From Roseomonas sp. (lineage in GTDB: Bacteria > Pseudomonadota > Alphaproteobacteria > Acetobacterales > Acetobacteraceae), in the NCBI GenBank assembly GCA_020249925.1, contig JADCER010000016.1:81371-145370 (forward strand): a stretch of 64,000 nucleotides of DNA, in the 5' to 3' direction. Position 1 is the first letter of the stretch. Every line of letters begins with the position of its first letter. Below are positions 1 through 8,904 of this stretch, in pieces. The translations under genes were made by a program, and so were the position numbers. Below the pieces are notes generated by a model. That model saw only the letters and a list, made by a program, of their open reading frames with translations, did not search any database and was not told where the DNA came from.

Positions 1-874
1 CGTTCGGTGGGTAATGCAGCGAAGGCTTGCCCGGATAGCCGAAGAAGCCGACGGGCGCCTTGGCATTCACCAGGATAAGATGCTCCACCCATTTCAGCGC
101 ATCCACCGCCTGGTCCACGTAATAAGGCACGCGTTCAAGGGCGATGCGCCCACGCCCGCGCTGGGTGCGACCGTTGGATCCCTCGGCCATCAGCCGCGCA
201 CCGGTTACCTCAGCAATCCGATAGGCGTGCAACTGCGCGCCTTCGCGCAGACTCGGGCCGCCCAGCAGGATCAGCACATTCTTCTTCTCACGCAGGATGC
301 GCGCGGCATTGCGGATGGCATGCGGGTCCGCTTCCGGCACGGCGGGCACGGGCAGGGCGGGCGCCACCACGCCGCCATCATTCCAGGCGGTATCGGCAGG
401 CAGGATCAGCGTCGCGATCTGGCCTGGGGAGGTGCGTGCCGCTTGCACCGCCACGGCGGCATCCGCCCCCACCTTGGTTGAATCGGTGGACGTCCTCACC
501 CAGGCGGAAACGCCGCGCGCGAAGCCTTCGGTATCGGCGGTCAGCGGCGCGTCATAGGGGCGGTGATAGGTGGCGTGGTCGCCCGTGATATTCACAATGC
601 CGGACCGGGCGCGCCGCGCATTATGCAGATTGGCCAGACCATTAGCCAGGCCCGGGCCGCAATGGAGGAGCGTGCAGGCCGGCTTTTCCGCCATGCGCCA
701 ATAGCCATCCGCCATCCCGGTCACGACATTTTCCTGCAAGCCCAGCACGCAGCGCATACCGGGGATCCGGTCCAAGGCGGCCACGAAATGCATTTCACTT
801 GTGCCTGGATTGGAGAAACAAACATCAACCCCACTACCTATGAGTGTATGGACCAGGCTTTCCGCACCATTCAT
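1..874 (-). CDS. Thiamine-pyrophosphate-dependent acetolactate synthase large subunit-like protein (partial, runs off window start)
   Basis: Reverse-strand reading from ATG at 874: MNGAESLVHTLIGSGVDVCFSNPGTSEMHFVAALDRIPGMRCVLGLQENVVTGMADGYWRMAEKPACTLLHCGPGLANGLANLHNARRA; typical TPP-enzyme N-terminal domain. Confidence 0.85.
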   Translation of the reverse strand, partial: MNGAESLVHTLIGSGVDVCFSNPGTSEMHFVAALDRIPGMRCVLGLQENVVTGMADGYWRMAEKPACTLLHCGPGLANGLANLHNARRARSGIVNITGDHATYHRPYDAPLTADTEGFARGVSAWVRTSTDSTKVGADAAVAVQAARTSPGQIATLILPADTAWNDGGVVAPALPVPAVPEADPHAIRNAARILREKKNVLILLGGPSLREGAQLHAYRIAEVTGARLMAEGSNGRTQRGRGRIALERVPYYVDQAVDALKWVEHLILVNAKAPVGFFGYPGKPSLHYPPN

Positions 875-1028
875 TGCCGACTCTCCACTTGGCGTTTCTG
901 GGCGCAGCCTGCGCCGAGGGGCGGCTTCGGGCAAGATGGGGCACTTGTCATGCGGTAATTTCGCCGTAATTTGCCGGCAGAAGTAACAATGCGGTGACGA
1001 AAACCGCCTCTGGGGGAGCTTTCCGGTC

Positions 1029-3293
1029 ATGCCTCGTTTGGCCGTTGCCTTTTTTGCGTCGGGCTTTGCTGCGCTGCTGTGCCAGATTGTCTGGCAGCGG
1101 ATGCTCGGCATTTTTGCCGGCTCTGACACGATTTCTGCAGCACTTGTCGTGGGCGCCTTCCTGGCCGGGCTTGGCATTGGTTCGATCATTGGCGCCAAGA
1201 TCGCCGATCGTATCACGCCCGCGCGCGCGCTGATCGGCTTTGCTTTGGCAGAAACCGGGGTCGGCATTTTCGCCGTGCTGTCCAAGGCTTTTCTTTATGA
1301 TTGGCTGGCGACCGATCTGGCCGGGGTGGTGGATGACCCGGCGATGATCTTCGCGCTCTGCTTCGCGGGGCTTGTGCTGCCAACCACGCTGATGGGCGCT
1401 TCCCTGCCGCTTTTGGCGCGCGCTGTCTCGACCGCTTTGGACACGGTGGCGGAACGGATTGGCCTGCTTTACGGGCTGAACACCTTTGGCGCCGGGCTTG
1501 GCGCACTGCTGGGTGGCTGGTTTCTGGTCGGCAATCTTGGCTTTGTCGGCGCGCTCTGGCTGGCCGCGGGGCTTGAGATTTTCGCCGCCATCCTGGCGCT
1601 GTCGCTGCTGCCGCAGCTGCGTGGCGTGCCCCTGCCCGCGCCGAGCCCCGCCGCCAAGGATGGCGATGCGCCCTTTGGCAGCCTGCCGCTCTGGTGCTTT
1701 CTGGTGTTCCTGTCGGGCTATGTGATTGTGGCGCTGGAGATTCTCTGGGTCCGCATCATGGGCCAGGTTGGGCAATACCACGCCTATCTTTTCCCGACCG
1801 TGCTTGGGATTTTCCTGTTGGCCGATGGGCTTGGCATGGCCTTCGCAGCCCGCATGGTCCGCCACCTGAAGGACCCGCGCCCGGCCTTTTTCATTACCCA
1901 GGGTGCCGGCTTTGTCCTGGCGGTGGTCCTGCTGGCTGCGCTTTGGATTGTCCTGCCCTTGTCGCCCATCGCTGATCTGATGGCGGTTGATCATTCGCGC
2001 CTGCATGGCGGCGCCCTGGCAATGACCATCTTCCTGGCCGTGCTGGTGGTGGGGCCGCCATCCTTCCTGATTGGCATGACCTTCGCCTTTGTGCAGCGCG
2101 CCGTGCAGCAGGATTTGGCGAGTGTCGGCACGCGGGTTGGTTGGGTGCAATTGGCCAATATTGCCGGCAATGCGGCGGGGTCCATTTTCACCGGCCTGAT
2201 TACGCTGCATTTTCTGGGTACGGCGGGCACGCTCAAGCTTTTGGCCGCGCTTTCGTTGCTGCTGCTGCTGGGCTGGCTTTGGCATGGCGGCTGGCGCCGG
2301 CCGGTGGAAGGCGGGCTTGCCATCGCCTCCGCGCTCGCGCTGCTGGTCATTCCGGGCAATGCCGGGCTTTGGTCGCGCATGCATGCGGAAGGGCCGGGCA
2401 ATATGGTGGCCTGGGCGGAAGATCGTTCAGGCGTGGCGTTTTTCCGCGACAGCAAGGGCGCGGATGGCGTAGCGGAAGGCCCCTTCTTCATTCAGGGCTT
2501 CAGCCAGGGGCGCATTCCCTTCCTGTCCATTCACCAATTCCTGGGCGCGGTTGGGCCGCTGATCCATCCTGATCCGAAAAATGTGCTGGTGATTGGGATT
2601 GGCAGCGGCGGGACGCCCTGGGCCGCGGGCATTCGCCCGGAAAGCCAGATTCGCGCCATTGAATTGGTGGCGCCGGTGCTGACGGCGCTGGAAGAAATCG
2701 GCCAGCATTACCCGGATGGCCCCATCGCGCGCATGTTCAAGGACCCGCGTTGGCAGATGGAATATGGCGACGGGCGGCGCACGCTGGCCAAGGAAGACCG
2801 GCGCTACGACATTATTGAAGCCGATGCGATTCTGCCGCAGGGCTCACATTCCGGCCTGCTCTATAGCGCGGAATTCATCGAACAGGCGCGGCGGCGTTTG
2901 GCGCCGGGCGGCCTTTATATTCAATGGACCCCGACGCAGCGCGCGGTGCAGACCTTCGCTGCCGTCTTTCCCCATGCGCTATTGCTGATGCCAGCGGGGG
3001 TCATGATCGGATCGAATGAGCCGATTCCCTTCGACCCGGCGAAGCTTGCGGCGGAATTCGCCAAGCCCGCGCATAGCGCGCATCTGCTTGCCGGCAATCG
3101 GGAGTTCAGCGATTGGCCAAGCCTTTTCGCCGGCACGCCCCTGCAATGGCTGCCAGGGCAGAAGCGGGAAGAGGCACCACTCACGGATGTTTTCCCGCGC
3201 GATGAATTCTACATCAATAATCCTGGCCATGGCACGGATTATTATGTGCGCAGCCGAAACGCTTCGGGGCAGCGCCGCGCGGCGGCGGAATAG
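1029..3293 (+). CDS. Fused MFS-like membrane / spermidine synthase-like domain protein
   Basis: 754 aa; N-terminal hydrophobic helices (FFASGFAALLCQIVWQRMLGIFAGSD) and C-terminal SAM-dependent spermidine synthase-like fold (VLVIGIGSGGTPWAAG, YGDGRRTL, RRLAPGGLYIQW). Confidence 0.85.
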   Translation: MPRLAVAFFASGFAALLCQIVWQRMLGIFAGSDTISAALVVGAFLAGLGIGSIIGAKIADRITPARALIGFALAETGVGIFAVLSKAFLYDWLATDLAGVVDDPAMIFALCFAGLVLPTTLMGASLPLLARAVSTALDTVAERIGLLYGLNTFGAGLGALLGGWFLVGNLGFVGALWLAAGLEIFAAILALSLLPQLRGVPLPAPSPAAKDGDAPFGSLPLWCFLVFLSGYVIVALEILWVRIMGQVGQYHAYLFPTVLGIFLLADGLGMAFAARMVRHLKDPRPAFFITQGAGFVLAVVLLAALWIVLPLSPIADLMAVDHSRLHGGALAMTIFLAVLVVGPPSFLIGMTFAFVQRAVQQDLASVGTRVGWVQLANIAGNAAGSIFTGLITLHFLGTAGTLKLLAALSLLLLLGWLWHGGWRRPVEGGLAIASALALLVIPGNAGLWSRMHAEGPGNMVAWAEDRSGVAFFRDSKGADGVAEGPFFIQGFSQGRIPFLSIHQFLGAVGPLIHPDPKNVLVIGIGSGGTPWAAGIRPESQIRAIELVAPVLTALEEIGQHYPDGPIARMFKDPRWQMEYGDGRRTLAKEDRRYDIIEADAILPQGSHSGLLYSAEFIEQARRRLAPGGLYIQWTPTQRAVQTFAAVFPHALLLMPAGVMIGSNEPIPFDPAKLAAEFAKPAHSAHLLAGNREFSDWPSLFAGTPLQWLPGQKREEAPLTDVFPRDEFYINNPGHGTDYYVRSRNASGQRRAAAE

Positions 3294-3314
3294 ACGCGCG
3301 GTAATGGGCCTTTT

Positions 3315-3638
3315 CTACATCCCCAAGGCGCGGCGATAGAGATCGAGCAGCGTTTCCTGTTCTTCCACTTCTGCCGGTTCCTGCTTGCGCAACCGGATCA
3401 CCGCGCGCAGTACCTTCACATCAAAGCCAGCGGATTTCGCTTCTGCAAAAATATCCTTGATATCGCTGGACAGCGCCTTTTTTTCTTCTTCCAGGCGTTC
3501 AATGCGCTCCACAATGGACCGCAGCCTTTCGCCTGCGATGCCGCCGACTTCGGTGGTTTCCTGCGTGCTGGGGCCCTTGGCCATTCTGCGTTCCTCAGTG
3601 TGAAGGCCAGACGCTTTAGCTTTAGGTGCGCGCGCCAT
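3315..3638 (-). CDS. gapR: GapR family DNA-binding protein (DUF2312)
   Basis: IAGERLRSIVERIERLEEEKKALSSDIKDIFAEAKSAGFDVKVLRAVIRLRKQ is the DUF2312/GapR signature; start at 3638 gives TGATG overlap with upstream gene. Confidence 0.85.
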   Translation of the reverse strand: MARAPKAKASGLHTEERRMAKGPSTQETTEVGGIAGERLRSIVERIERLEEEKKALSSDIKDIFAEAKSAGFDVKVLRAVIRLRKQEPAEVEEQETLLDLYRRALGM

Positions 3639-3946
3639 CAATGTTGCCCCTGCCCGGAAGTGGCGAATTTCGCCTTTTGCTCGGGCGACGCTTCCTTCTG
3701 ATACTGCGCCTGCCATTCCTTATAAGGCATGCCGTAGATGATCTCCCGCGCTTCCGGGTCGGTCAGCGGCAGGCCCTTTTCCTCAGCCGCGGCGCGATAC
3801 CATTTGCTGAGGCAATTCCGGCAGAAGCCGGCCAAGTTCATCATGTCTATGTTCTGCACGTCATTGCGGCCGCGCAGATGTTCCACCAGCCGGCGGAAGG
3901 CAGCGGCTTCCAACTCTGTCTGGGTTGCCTTGTCGAATTCGGGCAT
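3638..3946 (-). CDS. DUF1244 domain-containing protein
   Basis: MPEFDKATQTELEAAAFRRLVEHLRGRNDVQNIDMMNLAGFCRNCLSKWYRAAAEEKG...; conserved DUF1244 core; RBS-like aggag upstream of 3946. Confidence 0.85.
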   Translation of the reverse strand: MPEFDKATQTELEAAAFRRLVEHLRGRNDVQNIDMMNLAGFCRNCLSKWYRAAAEEKGLPLTDPEAREIIYGMPYKEWQAQYQKEASPEQKAKFATSGQGQH

Positions 3947-4028
3947 GGGGACCTCCTGAAGCTTTCGTCGCCATAGATGGCCCATTCGGCGCGACTTCGC
4001 CATACTGGTTCCCAAAAGGATATTCGCC

Positions 4029-5309
4029 ATGGCCTTTACCGATGCATCCGCCCGCGCCGCGCTCCGCCAAGTGTTCGAAGCCGCCATTGCCAGCGCCGAT
4101 CCGCGCCAGGTGCTGGCGCGGCATTTGCCGGAACGCCCGCGCGGGCGGGTGATAGTGCTCGGCGCCGGGAAATCCGCCGCCGTCATGGCCGCTTCGGTGG
4201 AGGCCGCCTGGCCCGATGCCCCGATCGAGGGCCTGGTGGTGACCCGCTATGCCCATGGCTACCCAACGCGTCGGATCAGGGTGCTGGAAGCCTCTCACCC
4301 CGTGCCGGATGCTGCCGGGGCCAAGGCCGCGGCGGCGTTGCTGGAAGTCGCGCGCGGTGCGGGGGCGGATGATCTGGTGCTGTTTCTGGTCTCGGGCGGT
4401 GGGTCTTCGCTGACGACGCTCCCCGCCCCCGGTCTGACGCTGGAGGAGCTGATTGCGGTGAACAAGGCGCTGCTCGCTTCCGGCGCCACCATTCATGAAA
4501 TGAACTGCATCCGCCGGCATCTTTCTGCCTTTTCCGGCGGGCGGCTGGCTGCTGCCGCCCATCCCGCGCGCGTGGTGACGCTCGCGATTTCCGATGTGCC
4601 GGGGGATGACCCGAGTGTGATTGCCTCCGGCCCCACCGTGCCGGACCCGTCAAGCTTCGCCGATGCGCGGGCTTTGGTCGCGCATTACGGGATGGCATTG
4701 CCGGAAGCGGTGATGGCGCATCTGGTGGCTGGGCTGGAAGAAAGCCCGAAACCCGGTGATCCGCGCCTGGGCACGCCGGATTACCGCTTCATCGCGACGC
4801 CGGCCATGGCCCTGGAAGCCGCCGCAACTGCCGCGCGCGGGCTTGGCCTGACGCCCTTGATTCTGGGCGATGCCTTGGAAGGGGAGGCACGGGAATTGGG
4901 CACCGCACTCGCCGGCATGGCGCGTTCTGCCGCGACCCATGGCCACCCCCTGCCCGGCCCGGCCATCCTGCTTTCCGGCGGAGAAACCACAGTCACCATC
5001 CGCAGCCCCAAGCCGGGACGCGGCGGGCGGAATGGGGAATGCCTGCTCGGCTGCGCGCTGGCCTTGGCTGGAACCCCCGGCATCTGGGCTTTGATGGGCG
5101 ATACGGACGGCATTGACGGGTCAGAGGATAATGCCGGCGCCATCGCCACCCCGGACACGCTGGCCCGCGCCCGCGCGGCTGGGCTTGATCCGCGCGCCTT
5201 GTTGGCGGGGCATGACAGCTACCGGCTATTCCAGACGCTGGGCGATCTGGTGGTGACGGGGCCGACGCTCACCAATGTGAATGATTTTCGCGCGCTTTTG
5301 GTAGCTTAA
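4029..5309 (+). CDS. Glycerate 2-kinase / hydroxypyruvate reductase-like (DUF4147, TtuD family)
   Basis: 426 aa; GAGKSAAVMAASVEAAW, LVSGGGSSL, LSGGETTVTI motifs typical of glycerate 2-kinases. Confidence 0.85.
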   Translation: MAFTDASARAALRQVFEAAIASADPRQVLARHLPERPRGRVIVLGAGKSAAVMAASVEAAWPDAPIEGLVVTRYAHGYPTRRIRVLEASHPVPDAAGAKAAAALLEVARGAGADDLVLFLVSGGGSSLTTLPAPGLTLEELIAVNKALLASGATIHEMNCIRRHLSAFSGGRLAAAAHPARVVTLAISDVPGDDPSVIASGPTVPDPSSFADARALVAHYGMALPEAVMAHLVAGLEESPKPGDPRLGTPDYRFIATPAMALEAAATAARGLGLTPLILGDALEGEARELGTALAGMARSAATHGHPLPGPAILLSGGETTVTIRSPKPGRGGRNGECLLGCALALAGTPGIWALMGDTDGIDGSEDNAGAIATPDTLARARAAGLDPRALLAGHDSYRLFQTLGDLVVTGPTLTNVNDFRALLVA

Positions 5310-5324
5310 CTTTTAAAAGTTAAG
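5305..5324. promoter_or_regulatory. Perfect 20-bp palindrome, candidate operator upstream of HTH-pyruvate kinase
   Basis: CTTAACTTTTAAAAGTTAAG is identical to its reverse complement; a further CTTAACTTAA lies at 5347-5356. Confidence 0.6.
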
Positions 5325-5374
5325 TTATGCGGATTTTGGGTGGCGCCTTAACTTAATTTTGCTAAGATGCCGCC

Positions 5375-7030
5375 ATGCGTGACCCAGCCCTTGAAGCCCT
5401 TCTCGCCCGGCGCGGCACCGTCAAGCAGATCGCCGCCGCCCTGGGCATTTCGACCGCCGCCGTTTCCCAATGGAAGCGCATTCCGGAAGATCGTGTTCCG
5501 GACATCGCCAAGGCGCTGAACCTGCCGCCCGCAAGCCTGAGACCCGATCTGGCGCCCGCCCCACCCCATTCTGAACCAAGCACAGGAGCGCCCCGCATGG
5601 TGGCCCGCCCCGTTCTGCGCCGCCGGCGCCGCACCAAAATCATCGCAACGCTGGGCCCCGCCAGCAGCAGCGCGGAGATGATCGAAAAGCTCCACCGCGC
5701 CGGGGCCGATATCTTCCGGCTCAATTTCTCCCATGGCAGCCATGAGGATCACGCCGCGCGCATCGCCACCATCCGCGCCGTGGAGGCCAAGGTGGGCCGC
5801 CCCATCGGTATCCTTGCCGATGTGCAGGGGCCGAAGCTTCGTGTCGGGCGCTTCCAGGCCGGGCGGGTGCAGTTGCAATCGGGGCAGAGCTTCAAGCTTG
5901 ATCTGAACCCCACCCCCGGCGATGCCAGGCGGGTCAATCTGCCGCATCCGGAAATCATCGCCGCGGCGCAAATCGGCACGACGCTGTTGTTGGATGATGG
6001 CAAGCTTCGGCTGCGTGTCACGCATAAGCGCCCGGATCATCTGGAAACCCAGGTGGTGGTGGGCGGCCCGCTTTCGGACCGCAAGGGCGTGAATGTGCCC
6101 GATGTGGCGCTGCCCATCCCGGCACTGACGGAAAAGGACCGCGCGGACCTTGCCTTCGTGCTGGATCAGGGCGTGGAGTATATCGGCCTTTCCTTCGTGC
6201 AGCGCCCGGAAGATGTGGCGGAGGCCAAGGAAATCGCCGCCGGGCGCGCCTGGATCATGGTGAAGCTCGAAAAACCACAGGCGCTTGAAAACCTCGATGC
6301 CATCATGGCTTTGACCGATTGCGTCATGGTCGCGCGCGGCGATTTGGGCGTGGAGCTGCCACCGGAAGAAGTGCCGCTCGCGCAAAAGCGCATTGTGCGC
6401 ACGGCCCGCGCACTCGGCAAACCCGTGGTCGTGGCCACGCAAATGCTGGAGAGCATGATCACCGCCCCCAGCCCAACGCGCGCCGAGGTTTCCGATGTTG
6501 GCACGGCAGTGTTCGATGGCGCGGATGCCGTGATGCTCTCGGCCGAGACCGCCGCCGGGCAATACCCTTATGAGGCGGTGAATATGATGGACCGCATTGT
6601 GGCGCGGGTGGAGCAAGATCCCGATTGGCGCCGCCTGACCGATGCCGCGCGCCCTGGCCCCGAACATTCCAGCGCCGGCGCCATCGCGACCGCCGCGCGC
6701 CAGGTCGCCGAGACAATCGAAGCGGAGGTAATCGCGACCTTCAGCTCCACCGGTTCCACCACGCTACGCGTGGCGCGGGAGCGGCCGCATTGCCCAATCC
6801 TGGGGCTGACCACCAGCGCGGGTGTGGCGCGGCGCATGGCGCTGATCTGGGGGGTACATTCGCTGGAAGTCAGCGAAATCCATTCCATGACCGAAATGGT
6901 GGCACGCGCGACGCGCGCCGCGCAGCATGAAGGCTTCGCCAAAAGCGGGGATGAGGTGGTGGTGACGGCGGGTGTCCCCTTTGGCACGCCGGGCACGACG
7001 AATGCTTTGCGCGTCGCGATTGTGAAGTAA
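5375..7030 (+). CDS. pyk: Pyruvate kinase with N-terminal Cro/YdaS-like HTH domain
   Basis: Residues 1-60 HTH (TVKQIAAALGISTAAVSQWKRIPEDRVPDIAKALNLPPASLRPDL); from MVARPVLRRRRRTKIIATLGPASSS onward canonical pyruvate kinase (LNFSHGSHEDH, MVARGDLGVELPPEEVPLAQKRI, ATQMLESMI). Confidence 0.9.
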   Translation: MRDPALEALLARRGTVKQIAAALGISTAAVSQWKRIPEDRVPDIAKALNLPPASLRPDLAPAPPHSEPSTGAPRMVARPVLRRRRRTKIIATLGPASSSAEMIEKLHRAGADIFRLNFSHGSHEDHAARIATIRAVEAKVGRPIGILADVQGPKLRVGRFQAGRVQLQSGQSFKLDLNPTPGDARRVNLPHPEIIAAAQIGTTLLLDDGKLRLRVTHKRPDHLETQVVVGGPLSDRKGVNVPDVALPIPALTEKDRADLAFVLDQGVEYIGLSFVQRPEDVAEAKEIAAGRAWIMVKLEKPQALENLDAIMALTDCVMVARGDLGVELPPEEVPLAQKRIVRTARALGKPVVVATQMLESMITAPSPTRAEVSDVGTAVFDGADAVMLSAETAAGQYPYEAVNMMDRIVARVEQDPDWRRLTDAARPGPEHSSAGAIATAARQVAETIEAEVIATFSSTGSTTLRVARERPHCPILGLTTSAGVARRMALIWGVHSLEVSEIHSMTEMVARATRAAQHEGFAKSGDEVVVTAGVPFGTPGTTNALRVAIVK

Positions 7031-7050
7031 GGCCACGCAGAAACAAAAAA

Positions 7051-7078
7051 GGCGAGACCCTTGATCAAGGGTCTCGCC
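7051..7078. terminator. Perfect inverted-repeat terminator between pyk and convergent ABC substrate-binding gene
   Basis: GGCGAGACCCTTGATCAAGGGTCTCGCC is perfectly self-complementary; flanked by A6 on the left (T-run in minus direction). Confidence 0.8.
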
Positions 7079-7094
7079 AATCATAGTGAAAAAA

Positions 7095-8132
7095 TCAGCG
7101 CATCGGCAGCGCGTACATCAGCCCGCCTGGCGTGGTCCAAAGATGGTTCGGGCCGCGCGGCAATTGCACCTGGCTTTTCTCGCCCATGGTGCGTTCATAA
7201 AGCTCCCCATAATTGCCGATGGCGCGGACAACGTTGTAGGCCCAGGCAGGATCAAGCTTCAGCGATTGGCCAAGCTCTGGCGTCACGCCCAGCAGGCGGC
7301 GCGTATTGGGATTGGTGCTGGTCCGGCGGCGTTCTTCGGCATTGGCCTGGGTGATGCCCTGTTCCTCCGCTTCGATGATGGAATAGGTGTACCAGCGCAC
7401 GATATCGAACCATTGCTCATCGCCGCGGCGGATATAGGCGCCGTAGGGTTCCTTGGAAAAACGCTCGGGCAGGATGGTCCAATCGGCAGGGCGCGGCATG
7501 GAAGACCGCACGCCGGCAAGCTGGGACGCATCCGTGCCGAAACTGTCGCAACGCCCGGCTTGCAACGCGGCCACAGCCTGATCCGTGCGTTCAAACACCA
7601 CAGGCTGGAAGGGCGCATTGATGCTGCGGAAGTAATCCGCCGTCACCTGTTCATTCGTGGTGCCCTGGATCAGGCAAATCGTCGCGCCACGCATTTCGGC
7701 GACCTTGTTGATGCCCGCATCCGCCTTCACGATGAAGCCATGACCATCATAGAAATAGGTCACCGCATGGCGCAGGCCGAGTGTGGTATCGCGCAGCATG
7801 GTCTGGGTGGAGGTGCGGAACAGCACATCCACCTCCCCCGCGCCCAGCGCGGTAAAGCGCGTTGAGGATGAAAGCGGGATAAAGCGCACCTTTGTCGCAT
7901 CATTGAAAATCGCCACCGCCAAACCGCGGCAGAGATCAACATCCAGCCCCTGCCAGACACCGCGGCTATCGGGAAGCGCAAAGCCCGCCACACCATTATG
8001 AATGCCGCAGACCAGCGTGCCGCGTGCCTTGATGGCATCAAGCGTTGGGCTCGCGGAAGGTTGGGCGAAGCTTGGCGCGGCGAAGGTTGCGAAAAGCGCG
8101 GCGAGTGCGGCCTTGAAGCCGAATTTACGCAT
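7095..8132 (-). CDS. Amino-acid ABC transporter substrate-binding protein (general L-amino-acid, AapJ-like)
   Basis: Signal peptide MRKFGFKAALAALFATFAAPSFAQ; ARGTLVCGIHNGVAGFALPDSRGVWQGLDVDLCRGLAVAIF typical of AapJ-like family 3 SBPs. Confidence 0.85.
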   Translation of the reverse strand: MRKFGFKAALAALFATFAAPSFAQPSASPTLDAIKARGTLVCGIHNGVAGFALPDSRGVWQGLDVDLCRGLAVAIFNDATKVRFIPLSSSTRFTALGAGEVDVLFRTSTQTMLRDTTLGLRHAVTYFYDGHGFIVKADAGINKVAEMRGATICLIQGTTNEQVTADYFRSINAPFQPVVFERTDQAVAALQAGRCDSFGTDASQLAGVRSSMPRPADWTILPERFSKEPYGAYIRRGDEQWFDIVRWYTYSIIEAEEQGITQANAEERRRTSTNPNTRRLLGVTPELGQSLKLDPAWAYNVVRAIGNYGELYERTMGEKSQVQLPRGPNHLWTTPGGLMYALPMR

Positions 8133-8214
8133 GGGGAGCCTCTTTTTCCTTGTTGAAGAAAGGCATGTCACCGATGCGATAAAGCGATGTCAATGCAACT
8201 TCGGATTTATTAAA

Positions 8215-8904
8215 TTACGTCAATTCATGCTCCACAATGCGCCCATCTTCCATCGCCACAACACGGTCCGCGATATCCAGAATGCGCGGATCATGCGTCA
8301 CCATCAGAATCGGCACGCCGCGGGATTTCGCCAAATCGCGCAGCAGATGCGCAACCTCAGCACCCGAAACCTTATCGAGCGCGGCGGTTGGTTCATCGGC
8401 CAAAACAAGGCCGGGTTCCCCCACCAGCGCACGGGCAATCGCCACGCGCTGGCGCTGCCCGCCGGAAAGCTTGGCCGGCAGCCGGTCCGCATGTTCCGCC
8501 AAACCCACCGCCGCCAGCATCTCACCAGCGCGCGCCAGGCGTTCGGTTTCCGAAAAGCGCGGCACCACTTCCAGCGCCATGGCCACATTCTGCCGCGCGG
8601 TCAGCGCGCCGAGCAGATTATGGTTCTGGAAAATGAAGCCGATGCGCTGGCGGAGTGAGACCCGCGCGCCTTCGGACGCGCCGAATAATTCCTGGCCCAA
8701 TACGGTGCAGGAACCTTCCTGCATGGCGCGCAAAGCGCCGATCAGGGTCAGCAAGGTGGTTTTGCCGGAACCTGATGGGCCGGTCAGCAACAGCACCTCC
8801 CCCACCCCCACCTGAAGCGCGACATCACGCAGCACGGGCCGGCGCAATTCGCCTTCACCATAGGCGTAATTCAGCGCCTCAATCCGAATGGGTTCTGCCT
8901 GCAT
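8215..8904 (-). CDS. ABC transporter ATP-binding protein, DevA family
   Basis: Walker A GPSGSGKTTL, signature LSGGQRQRVAIARAL, Walker B LVLADEPTAALD. Confidence 0.9.
   Translation of the reverse strand: MQAEPIRIEALNYAYGEGELRRPVLRDVALQVGVGEVLLLTGPSGSGKTTLLTLIGALRAMQEGSCTVLGQELFGASEGARVSLRQRIGFIFQNHNLLGALTARQNVAMALEVVPRFSETERLARAGEMLAAVGLAEHADRLPAKLSGGQRQRVAIARALVGEPGLVLADEPTAALDKVSGAEVAHLLRDLAKSRGVPILMVTHDPRILDIADRVVAMEDGRIVEHELT

Noticed and set aside
948-2384. 478-aa minus-strand ORF antisense to the spermidine synthase-like gene
   Set aside because: Basic/Gln/His-rich low-complexity translation typical of antisense frames in high-GC DNA; the plus-strand ORF has clear domains
3639-3716. 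N-terminal extension of the GapR ORF to 3716
   Set aside because: Would overlap the conserved DUF1244 coding region; the start at 3638 gives a normal length and a TGATG junction
5348-6667. 439-aa minus-strand ORF antisense to pyruvate kinase
   Set aside because: His/Arg/Gly-rich translation without recognisable domains; mirror frame of a conserved gene
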